Notes: generated by a model not told the origin, from the letters alone. Positions 1-8,751 are shown, counted from the stretch's first letter. The stretch is DNA of 64,000 nucleotides from CALKZN01 sp050633585 (GCA_050633585.1 JBOEGT010000015.1:30088-94087); one strand, 5' to 3'. Program-made: numbers and translations.

Positions 1-59
1 CAAAAAAGAATGCCTTGTTAAAAGAGCATGGCTATGAAATGTCGGTGGCTTTTGAGTAG
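1..59 (+). CDS. gmd: GDP-mannose 4,6-dehydratase, C-terminal fragment (partial)
   Basis: Only the last 18 codons are inside the window, reading in the frame that starts at base 3 and stopping at TAG 57-59. The translated end (…NALLKEHGYEMSVAFE) resembles the C-terminus of Gmd proteins, which close with a similar LLK-HGY stretch. Gmd converts GDP-mannose to GDP-4-keto-6-deoxymannose, the substrate of the GDP-fucose synthase encoded 21 bp downstream, and the two genes are usually paired. The call rests on this short tail plus the neighbour. Confidence 0.7.
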   Translation, partial: KKNALLKEHGYEMSVAFE

Positions 60-80
60 TGAATTGACTGGATTGAGCCA

Positions 81-1040
81 ATGAAGACTATTTTTGTCGC
101 AGGTCATAAAGGTATGGTCGGATCTACAATATGCAAGCAATTGCAATCTAATCCTGATGTTAATCTATTAACGAAGTCTCGACTGGAGTGTAATTTAAGT
201 AATCAGCAAGCTGTTGAGGCTCTTTTCTCCGAGCATTCAATTGATGAGGTTTATCTGGCGGCGGCTAAAGTGGGAGGGATTGTTGCAAATAACGAATACC
301 CTGCTGAGTTTATTTATGAAAACTTGATGATTCAGTCCAATATTATTCATAGTGCTTACAAGTCGGGTGTTAAAAAATTACTCTTCTTGGGTTCGTCATG
401 CATTTACCCTAAATTGGCAGAGCAGCCTATGAGTGAGCAGTCGTTATTGACAGGAAGGTTAGAGCCAACCAATGAACCGTATGCAATAGCTAAAATTGCT
501 GGCATCAAAATGTGTGAGTCTTATAACCGTCAATATGGAGTGGATTATCGTAGTGTTATGCCAACCAATCTTTATGGTGAAGGTGATAATTTTCATCCAG
601 AGAATAGTCATGTTATCCCGGCTATGATGCAGCGATTTCATAACGCGGTCAAAAACGGAGATTCTGAAGTGATTGTGTGGGGTAGCGGTAAACCTATGCG
701 TGAATTTTTACATGTGAATGATATGGCAGTTGCTAGTATTCATGTGATGAACTTACCCAAGCCGGTATATGATGGGTGTGTTCAACCCATGTTGTCGCAC
801 ATTAATATTGGTACGGGAATTGACTGTACTATTAAAGAGTTGGCTGAAACGATGGCTGAGGTAGTTGGTTTTAGTGGAGAGCTTACCTTTGATCTGACTA
901 AGCCTGATGGCACTCCTCGAAAGTTAATGAGTGTTGAGAGGGTTAATTCGTTAGGTTGGGAGTCCTCTATTAGTTTGAAGTCTGGTTTAGAAATGACTTA
1001 CCAATGGTTTTTAGAAAATGCGAAAGTCGTGAGGCATTAA
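81..1040 (+). CDS. fcl: GDP-L-fucose synthase
   Basis: Short-chain dehydrogenase/reductase (extended type) that epimerises and reduces GDP-4-keto-6-deoxymannose to GDP-L-fucose with NADPH, in the cytoplasm, for surface polysaccharide. The 319 residues match the family length. Visible are the N-terminal nucleotide-binding glycine motif GHKGMVG (residues 8-14), the SSCIYP segment (about 105-110) carrying the catalytic Ser/Cys, and the YAIAK motif (about 134-138) with the catalytic Tyr and Lys. It follows the gmd tail directly, so the two probably form an operon. Its stop overlaps the stop of the convergent yjbQ gene by four bases. Confidence 0.93.
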   Translation: MKTIFVAGHKGMVGSTICKQLQSNPDVNLLTKSRLECNLSNQQAVEALFSEHSIDEVYLAAAKVGGIVANNEYPAEFIYENLMIQSNIIHSAYKSGVKKLLFLGSSCIYPKLAEQPMSEQSLLTGRLEPTNEPYAIAKIAGIKMCESYNRQYGVDYRSVMPTNLYGEGDNFHPENSHVIPAMMQRFHNAVKNGDSEVIVWGSGKPMREFLHVNDMAVASIHVMNLPKPVYDGCVQPMLSHINIGTGIDCTIKELAETMAEVVGFSGELTFDLTKPDGTPRKLMSVERVNSLGWESSISLKSGLEMTYQWFLENAKVVRH

Positions 1041-1447
1041 CTTCCAATTAGCGTGATAGTGACTTTTCTTTGGTGGGGTTTGTAACGATGCTCATAAAGA
1101 AAGATGCCTTGCCATGTGCCTAATGCCAGTGCGTTGTTTGAGATTGGGATCGTCAATGAGTCGTTGGTCAGCATGCATCGAATATGTGCCGACATGTCAT
1201 CATCCCCTTCATAGTCATGTTGATACATTGCATCGGCATCCGGTGCTAAGCGTTCAAGTATCATTTCAATATCGGCTCGCACCGTTGGGTCGGCATTTTC
1301 AGTGATTAATAATGATGCGCTAGTATGATGTGAGAAAATTGAACAAATTCCCGTTTTAATCGAGTGTTTTTGGATGAAGCTTTCTACGTGAGCGGTAAAT
1401 TCAATAGTAGACCTTCCTTGTGTTTCAATAGTGAGTTTTGTTTGCAT
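1037..1447 (-). CDS. yjbQ: YjbQ family protein (UPF0047)
   Basis: A 136-residue protein of the YjbQ/UPF0047 family. Members fold as a small beta-rich trimer and have been linked to weak thiamine-phosphate-synthase activity; the physiological role is unsettled. The signature SHHTSASL segment is at residues 39-46, and the typical ending with TWQGIFLYEHR and a hydrophobic last strand is present. It is convergent with fcl, and the two genes share the TTAA at 1037-1040 as overlapping stop codons. It appears to be transcribed alone. Confidence 0.9.
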   Translation of the reverse strand: MQTKLTIETQGRSTIEFTAHVESFIQKHSIKTGICSIFSHHTSASLLITENADPTVRADIEMILERLAPDADAMYQHDYEGDDDMSAHIRCMLTNDSLTIPISNNALALGTWQGIFLYEHRYKPHQRKVTITLIGS

Positions 1448-1529
1448 GAAAGTGACTTAGTGTGTGTAAGAGTTAAGCTTTTGATATAACATGATTTTAA
1501 TTGAATGAACTTGAACCGCTTCAGGAAAA

Positions 1530-1826
1530 GTGATGAATAAAGCGTATGTTATAGGGCATGTGTCTGTAAAAAATGCTCATAAATGGGATGAATATCGAGC
1601 AGCGGTGCCTTCTACGCTGGCTCCCTGGGGTGGAGAGCTAGTGTTTCGAGGGAGGCTGTCACATGTGCTGTCAGGAACTCATTCTTATGAAAGTACGGTA
1701 GTGATAGCGTTTCCTGATGAGGCGGCAATTAATCATTGGTTTCAGTCAGATGCCTATCAATCGCTTATTCCGGTTAGAGAGCAAGCGGTTGATATCGTGT
1801 TACTTACTTATGAGGCTGATGCATAA
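1530..1826 (+). CDS. DUF1330 family protein
   Basis: A 98-residue protein with the features of DUF1330, a small ferredoxin-like (dimeric alpha/beta barrel) family. It opens with AYVIGHVSVKN, has a central GGELVFRGR strand, and a WFQSDAYQSLIPVRE segment typical of the family's helix. The reaction is unknown; several relatives are annotated only by fold. There are two adjacent start codons (ATGATG); the first is used here. It stands alone, with a convergent neighbour 17 bp beyond its stop. Confidence 0.85.
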   Translation: MMNKAYVIGHVSVKNAHKWDEYRAAVPSTLAPWGGELVFRGRLSHVLSGTHSYESTVVIAFPDEAAINHWFQSDAYQSLIPVREQAVDIVLLTYEADA

Positions 1827-1860
1827 GCGCCTGTTAGCAATATTTACCGAACAGCGCTTA
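1824..1860. terminator. Imperfect hairpin between convergent genes
   Basis: Bases 1824-1835 (TAAGCGCCTGTT) pair with 1850-1860 (AACAGCGCTTA), leaving one bulged C and a 14-nt loop. The left arm begins with the stop codon of the DUF1330 gene; the right arm lies in the last codons of the convergent thioredoxin-like gene. There is no U-run on either side, so a role in termination or in 3'-end protection of the converging transcripts is inference. Confidence 0.35.
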
Positions 1861-2287
1861 AAGCGTTAGCGATTTGTTCTTTAGGCAGTACTCCATTCAG
1901 TGTGTTTACATGGCGGCCATTTCTATTAAAGATTAAAAGAGTGACGTGCGGTACATTATACTTTTTTGCAAAGTCAGCACCTTTGCTAGTTTTTAGATTT
2001 GCGGTGCGAAATTGGAATTTATCGTCGAAGTCAGGTTTAATTTGATTGACGTTTGACTGTAGTCGACGGCAAAGCTGGCATCCAGGGTCGTGAATTTGCA
2101 CCACGGTTGCCTTGCCGTTGCCTATCACAGATAGATCATGTTCTATTCGAGATTGGTTTTCATTGGTGACGAATAGATAGCCCGTGATAGTCAGTAGAAG
2201 CAAGCCGATACCTATCCATTTGCCGTTTTTCTTCCAGTTAAAAGGCTGTGGTTTCTTGTTTTTCTTGCTGCTCTTTTTTTTTGCCAT
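1844..2287 (-). CDS. Membrane-anchored thioredoxin-like protein
   Basis: A 147-residue protein with a very basic N-terminus (Lys-rich, residues 1-23), one transmembrane segment (about 24-40) and a periplasmic thioredoxin-like domain. The redox motif is CQLC at residues 70-73, preceded by HDPG rather than the usual W, followed by a long helix and a cis-proline region VPHVT. It is probably a single-pass inner-membrane thiol reductase or oxidase; the partner is not indicated by the neighbours. The short C-terminal domain is close to a minimal thioredoxin fold. Confidence 0.75.
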   Translation of the reverse strand: MAKKKSSKKNKKPQPFNWKKNGKWIGIGLLLLTITGYLFVTNENQSRIEHDLSVIGNGKATVVQIHDPGCQLCRRLQSNVNQIKPDFDDKFQFRTANLKTSKGADFAKKYNVPHVTLLIFNRNGRHVNTLNGVLPKEQIANALSAVR

Positions 2288-2347
2288 GATTTATTCTTCT
2301 AGTGTTAAAGTCGCTACAAAATATAGACCTTAGCATATCAATATTTC

Positions 2348-2896
2348 TTACTCCGTCAGTAAAATTTTGGCTGAAGGCTTATTTTGTAATATTTCATCTT
2401 TTTCTAGCCCATGCAATTCATGAGGGAAGACAATCCATTGATCCGTCGTATGAAGGAAGAAGTCTGGGCTGAGTGTTGTTAAATTATTGCCAGGTTTGAA
2501 ATACGGGGTAGCAATACGAATCTCTTGAGGGGTGCTGATTTTTTCTGTGTTGAGCTTCTCTAGTAGGGTGTGAATTGTTTTGCCGCTGTCAAAGACGTCG
2601 TCCACAATGAGTAGCTTATCATTTGTGTTGAGTTGCTCTGACAGGATGCCAAAATTATCAATTTGGACTTCGTTTTGCCGTGTGTTGTTATTGTCATAAT
2701 AGCTGGTTCTGAGTGCAAAATGTCTTGTGGGGTTGCCAAGAAAAGAAAGACCTTCGTGAATGGCGATGCCGATAGGCGTTCCACCTCTCCAAAGCGCAAG
2801 CAGCACTGTTGGTGTGAAATCACTGTCGTGAATCTTTTTTGCTAGGGTAAAGCTCTGTTCAAGTAATGTGTTGGCATCAATATAGAGTTTTTTCAT
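2348..2896 (-). CDS. Phosphoribosyltransferase (hypoxanthine/xanthine-guanine type)
   Basis: A 182-residue type I phosphoribosyltransferase. The PRPP-binding motif VDDVFDSGKT is at residues 98-107, and the N-terminal substrate loop ALWRGGTPIG (about 34-43) matches the GPT-like subgroup that salvages xanthine, guanine or hypoxanthine. It transfers ribose-5-phosphate from PRPP to a purine base in the cytoplasm. The exact base cannot be decided from sequence alone. It is monocistronic, with a divergent yebC gene across about 190 bp. Confidence 0.8.
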   Translation of the reverse strand: MKKLYIDANTLLEQSFTLAKKIHDSDFTPTVLLALWRGGTPIGIAIHEGLSFLGNPTRHFALRTSYYDNNNTRQNEVQIDNFGILSEQLNTNDKLLIVDDVFDSGKTIHTLLEKLNTEKISTPQEIRIATPYFKPGNNLTTLSPDFFLHTTDQWIVFPHELHGLEKDEILQNKPSAKILLTE

Positions 2897-3084
2897 TTGA
2901 ATGTATTAAATAGTTTGCACGTGGATAGGCTGTTTGTTTGACGGTTTCATATGACGCAAATTCGGAAATTTCGATTTATGGAGTATTTTAACGTCGTTTT
3001 GTGTGTTTCGCTTTGGTCGTTTGCGGTGGAGTGCTAAACTCTAGGCAATTCAAACAGTCACTATTTTATCGGAATTTTTTACAT

Positions 3085-3828
3085 ATGGCAGGTCATAGTA
3101 AGTGGGCTAATATTAAGCATCGTAAAGCGGCCCAAGATGCTAAGCGCGGTAAAGTGTTTACCCGTTTTATTCGTGAAATCACTGTTGCTGCTCGCGAAGG
3201 TGGTGGAGATGTTGAGGCAAATCCACGGTTACGTCTTGTAGTTGACAAGGCGTTGGGCGCTAATATGACCCGAGACACTATCGAAAGAGCCATTAAGCGT
3301 GGAACTGGAGATCTTGATGGTGTTAACTATGAGGAGATTGCTTATGAAGGTTATGCACCATCGGGTATTGCGGTGTTAGTGGAGTGCACAACAGACAATA
3401 AAAACCGAACAGTTGCCGAAGTGCGTCATGCATTTTCAAAATACGGTGGCAATTTAGGGACATCGGGCTCTGTGGCATATTTGTTTAATAAGATTGGTGA
3501 ATTTTTTATGGCAGAAGGGGTGGATGAAGAAGCGGTCATGGATGTTGCTTTGGAAGCCGGTGCTGATGATATTGAAGCCGACGAAGGGATTGTAAAAATT
3601 ACCTGCGCTCCTGAGGACTTTATTGCTTTAAATGAAGCATTGGAAGCGGCAGATATGAAGCCTGAATCATCAGAAGTTGTGCAACGAGCATCTTTAGAGG
3701 TTGAGTTGAGCGATGATGATGCAGAAAAAGTCATGAAATTAATCGATGCACTCGAAGAGTTAGATGATGTGCAGGATGTGTTTAGTAATGCTAAATTTTC
3801 AGATAGCTTCTTGGAGCAGCAAGCTTAA
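3085..3828 (+). CDS. yebC: YebC/PmpR family protein
   Basis: A YebC/TACO1-family protein of 247 residues starting at ATG 3085. The family N-terminus, MAGHSKWANIKHRKAAQDAK, is found exactly there, so an upstream extension to 3001 is not accepted. Family members act either as transcriptional regulators or, for some, as translation factors that relieve ribosome stalling on proline-rich stretches. It sits 25 bp before ruvC, an arrangement shared by many gammaproteobacteria (yebC-ruvC-ruvA-ruvB), and is probably the first gene of that operon. The C-terminus is acidic, as is typical. Confidence 0.95.
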   Translation: MAGHSKWANIKHRKAAQDAKRGKVFTRFIREITVAAREGGGDVEANPRLRLVVDKALGANMTRDTIERAIKRGTGDLDGVNYEEIAYEGYAPSGIAVLVECTTDNKNRTVAEVRHAFSKYGGNLGTSGSVAYLFNKIGEFFMAEGVDEEAVMDVALEAGADDIEADEGIVKITCAPEDFIALNEALEAADMKPESSEVVQRASLEVELSDDDAEKVMKLIDALEELDDVQDVFSNAKFSDSFLEQQA

Positions 3829-3853
3829 GTGCTTGTGATGCGGTTTTTATAGT

Positions 3854-4372
3854 ATGCGTGTTCTAGGTATTGATCCAGGTTCTCAGATTATGGGAGTTGG
3901 TATTCTAGATGCTGAAGGGAATGCAACCACGCATGTTTTTTCAGAATCTCTACGCTTACCAAAGGGAGAGTTGCCGCCTCGTTTAGGGCGTATTTTTCAG
4001 CGACTTGATGAATTGATTGCGGAATTTAAGCCGGACTTGATGGCTATTGAGAAAGTATTTCTTGCTAAAAATCCGCAAGCGGCTTTAACGTTGGGGCATG
4101 CTCGCGGAGCGGCAATTTTGGCTGGAGTCAATGCAGGTTTGTCGGTTAGCGAGTATAGTGCGACACAGATTAAGAAAACGATTGTTGGGCGTGGCAGAGC
4201 TGACAAATCTCAAGTTCAGCACATGGTTCGAGTGTTGTTGAATTTAAGATCGGTGCCAGAAGTTGATGAGTCCGATGCGTTGGCGTGTGCAATTTGCCAT
4301 GTTCATCATCAGCATTCCGCGCAGCTTTTAGAAAAGCAAGCGGATTTGGCATCTAGGATGAAATTTCAATAG
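3854..4372 (+). CDS. ruvC: Crossover junction endodeoxyribonuclease RuvC
   Basis: Holliday-junction resolvase of 172 residues; it cuts symmetrically paired strands of four-way junctions bound to RuvAB. The four acidic metal ligands of the RNase H-like fold are visible: D7 (GIDPGS), E66 (AIEKVF), D138 and D141 (DESDAL). The length equals that of the E. coli protein. It is followed after 10 bp by ruvA, so the resolvasome genes form one operon with yebC upstream. Confidence 0.97.
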   Translation: MRVLGIDPGSQIMGVGILDAEGNATTHVFSESLRLPKGELPPRLGRIFQRLDELIAEFKPDLMAIEKVFLAKNPQAALTLGHARGAAILAGVNAGLSVSEYSATQIKKTIVGRGRADKSQVQHMVRVLLNLRSVPEVDESDALACAICHVHHQHSAQLLEKQADLASRMKFQ

Positions 4373-4382
4373 GTAATAATGA

Positions 4383-4979
4383 ATGATTGCATGGCTTGAA
4401 GGTGTTTTATTAAGTGCAAAGCCACCCGTTGTGGTGCTGAATGTGGGTGGCGTTGGGTATGAATTAGAAGTGCCGATGCCGACTATTTATGCATTGCCCA
4501 AAATAGGCGATAGGCTTCATTTGTTCGTGCATATGGTTGTGCGCGAGGATGCTCAGCTGCTTTATGGCTTCTCTGAGCTGCAAAATCGCGATGTGTTTCG
4601 TGAGTTGTTGAAAATTTCAGGGGTCGGGCCAAAAGTGGCGCTGGCCATTTTATCGACATTTTCTTCAAAAGATTTTTTTGATTGTATTGCGAGTGAAGAT
4701 GTTGCTCAGCTAGTCGCCGTCCCGGGTATTGGCAAAAAAACAGCTGAACGATTGATGGTTGAGATGAAAAATCGCTTTGCTGATCAAATGTCTGAAGTCG
4801 ATGTGCAAGACTTTTCGTCAGGGCGTTCTGCTAAGCAAGATGCCGTTGATGCATTGCAAACCTTGGGTTATAAACAGGTGGACGTGCTGCGTGCATTAAA
4901 AGGGATTGATACGGCCCAAATGAGTAGTGAGCAAATGATTAAAGCCGGATTGCAGGTATTATCTGGTCGAGTGCTCTAA
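4383..4979 (+). CDS. ruvA: Holliday junction branch migration complex subunit RuvA
   Basis: A 198-residue junction-specificity subunit that forms tetramers around the Holliday junction and recruits the RuvB motor. The order is an N-terminal OB-fold (about 1-64, beginning MIAWLEGVLL), two helix-hairpin-helix motifs (ISGVGPKVAL at about 78-87 and VPGIGKKTAERL at about 113-124) and a small C-terminal three-helix domain (about 150-198) that contacts RuvB. It lies between ruvC and ruvB in the same operon. Confidence 0.97.
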   Translation: MIAWLEGVLLSAKPPVVVLNVGGVGYELEVPMPTIYALPKIGDRLHLFVHMVVREDAQLLYGFSELQNRDVFRELLKISGVGPKVALAILSTFSSKDFFDCIASEDVAQLVAVPGIGKKTAERLMVEMKNRFADQMSEVDVQDFSSGRSAKQDAVDALQTLGYKQVDVLRALKGIDTAQMSSEQMIKAGLQVLSGRVL

Positions 4980-5023
4980 GGTGATAGGCTTTAGATTTTA
5001 CAGAACGAAAATGAAAATGAAAT

Positions 5024-6121
5024 ATGTCAGACTGGGATGACCTAAATGATGATTTTGCGGGCGAACGGCCTATTGCTGCGCAATCAATGTCAAATTCTGA
5101 AGAGACATTTGATAGGGCATTGCGCCCAGAAAAATTGGCGGATTTTGTCGGGCAGCCTAAGCTTCGCGAGCAATTGGAAATTTTTGTTCAGGCAGCAGTA
5201 GATCGCAAAGAAGCATTGGACCATGTTTTATTTTTTGGCCCTCCCGGCTTAGGTAAAACGACATTATCAAATATCATTGCAAGTGAGTTAGGTGTCAAAA
5301 TGCGCCAAACATCAGGGCCTGTGCTGGAGCGTGCGGGAGATTTGGCGGCAGTGTTGACTAATTTAGAGCCACATGATGTTTTGTTTATTGATGAGATTCA
5401 TCGTTTAAGTCCTGTTGTTGAGGAAATTCTTTATCCTGCGATGGAAGATTTTGAGATAGATATTGTTATCGGCGAAGGGCCTGCAGCGAGAACCGTTAAG
5501 CTTTCATTGCCTCCTTTTACGTTGGTAGGCGCGACGACAAGGGCGGGTTTGTTAACGTCACCATTGCGGGATCGTTTTGGTATTGTTCAGCGCCTGGAAT
5601 ACTATAACGTTGATGATTTGTCACGTATCGTAGCGCGCTCAGCCAATATCTTAAAACTAGAAGCGGATGCTGATGGCGTTGCAACGATTGCAAAGCGTTC
5701 CCGCGGCACTCCGCGTATTGCTAATCGCTTGCTTCGAAGAGTAAGAGATTATGCTCAAGTGAAAGGGGATGGGGTGATTAGTGATCAAATTGCTGTTCAT
5801 GCTTTAGATATGTTGGAAGTTGATGCGAATGGTTTGGATACGCTGGATCGACAGTTGTTGTTTGCGATTATGGAAAAGTTTGATGGTGGTCCTGTTGGTG
5901 TTGAAAGTCTTGCGGCGGCAGTGGGAGAAGAGCGCGGTACGATAGAGGATGTGATTGAGCCCTATTTGATTCAACAGGGTTTTATGATGCGCACGCCGCG
6001 TGGGCGTATGGTAACCAAGCGTTGTTGGGGGCATTTTGGTATTAATATGCCTGATAAACTCAAAGATGAACAAAGTCGAAAGTTTAGTCAATCATCTATG
6101 TTTGATCAGGGGGAAGGATGA
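5024..6121 (+). CDS. ruvB: Holliday junction branch migration ATPase RuvB
   Basis: AAA+ hexameric motor that pumps DNA through the RuvA-bound junction. Walker A is GPPGLGKTT at residues 72-80 and Walker B is FIDEIH. The arginine-bearing GATTRAGLLTSPLRDRFG segment (sensor 1 and arginine finger region) follows, with a C-terminal winged helix. At 365 residues it is slightly longer than most RuvB proteins because of an acidic N-terminal extension. Its stop overlaps the start of ybgC by four bases (ATGA), implying coupled translation. Confidence 0.97.
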   Translation: MSDWDDLNDDFAGERPIAAQSMSNSEETFDRALRPEKLADFVGQPKLREQLEIFVQAAVDRKEALDHVLFFGPPGLGKTTLSNIIASELGVKMRQTSGPVLERAGDLAAVLTNLEPHDVLFIDEIHRLSPVVEEILYPAMEDFEIDIVIGEGPAARTVKLSLPPFTLVGATTRAGLLTSPLRDRFGIVQRLEYYNVDDLSRIVARSANILKLEADADGVATIAKRSRGTPRIANRLLRRVRDYAQVKGDGVISDQIAVHALDMLEVDANGLDTLDRQLLFAIMEKFDGGPVGVESLAAAVGEERGTIEDVIEPYLIQQGFMMRTPRGRMVTKRCWGHFGINMPDKLKDEQSRKFSQSSMFDQGEG

Positions 6122-6543
6122 CGGCAGTATTTCAATTTCCTGTGAGAGTTTATTATGAAGATACTGATGCTGGTGGTGTGGTTTATCATGCCAATTATCT
6201 GAAATTCATGGAAAGAGCACGGTCAGAGTTTTTGATAGATAAAGGTTGTGGTGTCGTGGATTGTGAAGAAAAATACGGCACTATTTTTGTCGTGCGTCAT
6301 GTGGATTTAGATTTTATTCAACCCGCTCGTTTAGGAGAGAGTTTAATCGTCGATGTCCAAGTTATAAAGCTTGGTAAGGTTGCGATGATCATGAAACAGT
6401 CTGTTTACAATGCAGAGGGCTTGTTAATTTGCTCAGCACTGGTAAAGTTGGGAGCTATTAGTAAATCCTCAGATGGCTCTTATTCATTGAGTCCTATGCC
6501 TGAAGAGCTTCTTGCTCTGTTATCGACTGACACATCAAGTTGA
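6118..6543 (+). CDS. ybgC: Tol-Pal system-associated acyl-CoA thioesterase YbgC
   Basis: A hotdog-fold thioesterase of 141 residues. The catalytic motif DTDAGGVVYHANY is near residues 15-27, with the Asp that is essential in 4-hydroxybenzoyl-CoA thioesterase-type enzymes. In gammaproteobacteria ybgC precedes tolQ, as here, although its tie to Tol-Pal function is weak; the E. coli enzyme acts on acyl-CoA and interacts with phospholipid synthesis. Start ATG 6118 overlaps the ruvB stop; 77 bp separate it from tolQ. Confidence 0.93.
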   Translation: MTAVFQFPVRVYYEDTDAGGVVYHANYLKFMERARSEFLIDKGCGVVDCEEKYGTIFVVRHVDLDFIQPARLGESLIVDVQVIKLGKVAMIMKQSVYNAEGLLICSALVKLGAISKSSDGSYSLSPMPEELLALLSTDTSS

Positions 6544-6620
6544 GATGTCGTCATTTGATCATATAGTGAGTGTAATATCAGACGATTGAATACAAATAAT
6601 CAAATTAAGAAGAGTTATAT

Positions 6621-7355
6621 ATGACTGAAAAAGTTGTGCAGTCTGGAGAAGTGATTTCTCAAGCGGCTGGGGCGCACTCAATGTCGGTGCTGTCATTGAT
6701 TTTAGATGCTAGTTGGGTGGTTCAATTAGTTATGTTGATTTTGATGTTGGCGCTATTTTTTACTTGCTATATCATCGTATTGAAATGGCGTTCATTAGGA
6801 CGTGAAGCTAGGCTTGCAAAGCAGTTTGAACGCGAATTTTGGGCTGGCGGCAGCATGGAAAAACTCTATGAAAGCTGGGGTCCTGGAAATAAAAAAAGCT
6901 GTGGCATGAGTGAGCTATTTACTGCAGGCTATCGAGAATATTTACGCTTATTGCAAACAGGTTTTGTAAATTCCAATGATGTGTTGGATGCCGTTAATCG
7001 CGCAATGAAGGTTGAACTAGGCAGAGAGATCGATCATTTAGAATCACATATTCCTTTTTTAGCGACAGTCGGTTCAATTAGCCCTTATATTGGCCTGTTT
7101 GGGACGGTTATTGGAATTATGAACTCATTTATTGGGTTAGGGCAGTCGACTCAGCAAGCGACTATTGCTACGGTGGCTCCTGGAATAGCGGAAGCACTAA
7201 TTGCAACGGCGATGGGTCTAATGGCGGCAATTCCAGCAGTCGTCGCATACAACCGATACTCTCATAATGTTGAGCGTTTGGTGGGGCAATATGAAATTTT
7301 CACCGAAGAGTTTTTGAGTATTGTGAATCGCCAGATTGCGAGCGATAAGGACTAG
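6621..7355 (+). CDS. tolQ: Tol-Pal system proton channel subunit TolQ
   Basis: A 244-residue inner-membrane protein of the TolQ/ExbB/MotA family that, with TolR, turns proton flow into motion of TolA during division. Three membrane segments are visible (about 22-45, 145-168 and 180-203). A large cytoplasmic loop lies between the first two, and the conserved TVGSISPYIGLFGTVIGIM region begins the second helix. It is the first gene of tolQRAB-pal-cpoB; an ATG follows a GAAGAG Shine-Dalgarno. Confidence 0.96.
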   Translation: MTEKVVQSGEVISQAAGAHSMSVLSLILDASWVVQLVMLILMLALFFTCYIIVLKWRSLGREARLAKQFEREFWAGGSMEKLYESWGPGNKKSCGMSELFTAGYREYLRLLQTGFVNSNDVLDAVNRAMKVELGREIDHLESHIPFLATVGSISPYIGLFGTVIGIMNSFIGLGQSTQQATIATVAPGIAEALIATAMGLMAAIPAVVAYNRYSHNVERLVGQYEIFTEEFLSIVNRQIASDKD

Positions 7356-7371
7356 AGCGAGAAAAGTTAAT

Positions 7372-7794
7372 ATGTCACGTTATCGCAATAGACGTAATAA
7401 GCCCATGGCAAGCATTAATGTGGTGCCCTATATCGATGTGATGTTGGTATTGTTGATTATTTTTATGGTCACAGCCCCATTGCTGACTGAGGGGGTGAAA
7501 GTGGAGCTGCCGAAAACAACGAGCAAGCCAATTGACACGCCTGAAGATGCGCCAGAGCCTTTTTTATTGACGGTAGATAAAGACGGTAACTATTACGTTA
7601 ATGAAGAGAAAAAGCCGAAAACACCTGAGGAAATTAAGCGCTACGTGAAAGGCTTGCTTTTGGCTAAGCCAAACACCATTTTCTTGGTGAAAGGTGATAA
7701 GAATGTTATTTATAATGAAGTCATGCAGGCATTGAACTTGTTACGAGAGTCTAGCGTTGAAAATGTTAGCTTAGTGACGGACCCATTGAATTAA
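7372..7794 (+). CDS. tolR: Tol-Pal system protein TolR
   Basis: The start at ATG 7372 gives 140 residues beginning MSRYRNRRNKPMASINVVPY; an in-frame upstream start at 7336 would lie inside tolQ and is rejected. TolR has one transmembrane helix (about 23-42) carrying the proton-relay Asp in PYIDVMLVLLIIFMV, followed by a periplasmic ExbD-like domain. It works in a TolQ5-TolR2 channel to energise TolA. The spacing to tolQ is 16 bp. Confidence 0.95.
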   Translation: MSRYRNRRNKPMASINVVPYIDVMLVLLIIFMVTAPLLTEGVKVELPKTTSKPIDTPEDAPEPFLLTVDKDGNYYVNEEKKPKTPEEIKRYVKGLLLAKPNTIFLVKGDKNVIYNEVMQALNLLRESSVENVSLVTDPLN

Positions 7795-7833
7795 ATCAGC
7801 TCCATGCTTATATAGTGTATACAGAAGTATTTT

Positions 7834-8709
7834 ATGTCTAGAAGAAAAAATAGAGTGGGTGTTTTTGATCGTGCAATTGCGCTGACTGTTGCGGTCATAG
7901 TGTTTGGTGGGTTTGCTGCTTTTTTGTGGACAAGCACGCAAGAGTCTGAGGAGCGCGAAGTGGTGCAGGCATTTGATGCAAAAGAAATTGCGACGATTGC
8001 AGCCTCAACTGTCACTGAGTCTGAAATTCAAAAACAAAAAGATAAGATACTCAAAAAGGATAGAGAAAAAAAACTGAAAGAAAAGCAACGCCAAGAGAAA
8101 GAGAAAAAGAAGCTTGATGACTTAAAAAAGAAGCAAGCTAAAGAAGAGCAGCGCTTAAAAGAGTTAAAAGCTCAACAAGAAAAAGAAAAGCAAGCCATTG
8201 CTTTGCGCAAAAAGAAGGCGGCTGACGAAGAAAAAAAACGTAAAAAGAAAGAAGCGGCTGATAAGAAACGAAAAGCAGCAGAAAAGAAAAAACGTGAAGC
8301 AGAGGCCGCGGCAGAGCAAAAAAAACAAGCTGAGGCGGATGCTAAGCAAGCAAAGGCAGATGCATTGCAAGCTGAAATTGATGCCGAAAGAAAAAAGGCA
8401 TTAGCAGAAAGATCTGCTAGAAATTCTACTACGCTAAGGAATCGCTATGCGAGCTTGATAAAAGCAAAGTTAGAGTCTAATTTAATTGCACCGATTGGTT
8501 CACGCCCTACTCAGGTGCCAGTTGTTAATATTCAGTTAGATGACTCCGGTAATGTGCTTTCAACTCGTATTGTTACTAGTAGTGGTGATTTTGGTTACGA
8601 TCAAGCTGTCTTAGCTGCAGTGGGAAAGTCTAGCCCATTGCCTTTACCAAAAGATGCTCCAGAGGTTCGCAGGGAGCTACAAAACTTTGATTTACGTGTG
8701 AACCTTTAA
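7834..8709 (+). CDS. tolA: Cell envelope integrity protein TolA
   Basis: A 291-residue protein that links the inner-membrane TolQR motor to TolB-Pal at the outer membrane. It has one N-terminal membrane helix (about 12-32), a long Lys/Glu/Ala-rich helical domain II (about 65-205) predicted to span the periplasm, and a globular C-terminal domain III (about 210-291) with the NIQLDDSGNVLSTRIVTSSG region typical of TolA/TonB-like folds. The charged middle gives spurious reading frames on both strands. It lies between tolR and tolB in the operon. Confidence 0.93.
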   Translation: MSRRKNRVGVFDRAIALTVAVIVFGGFAAFLWTSTQESEEREVVQAFDAKEIATIAASTVTESEIQKQKDKILKKDREKKLKEKQRQEKEKKKLDDLKKKQAKEEQRLKELKAQQEKEKQAIALRKKKAADEEKKRKKKEAADKKRKAAEKKKREAEAAAEQKKQAEADAKQAKADALQAEIDAERKKALAERSARNSTTLRNRYASLIKAKLESNLIAPIGSRPTQVPVVNIQLDDSGNVLSTRIVTSSGDFGYDQAVLAAVGKSSPLPLPKDAPEVRRELQNFDLRVNL

Positions 8710-8751
8710 GAAATGTCTATTGGCTAGAAGATAAATAATCGCGACTTAACT

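Noticed and set aside
3001..3084. Extended YebC start at 3001
   Set aside because: The conserved family N-terminus MAGHSKW starts at 3085; the 28 codons before it have no family counterpart.
8164..8404. Open frames on both strands in the middle of tolA
   Set aside because: They come from the A/G-rich Lys/Glu/Ala coding repeats of TolA domain II and give only Leu/Phe- or Arg/Lys-rich low-complexity translations.
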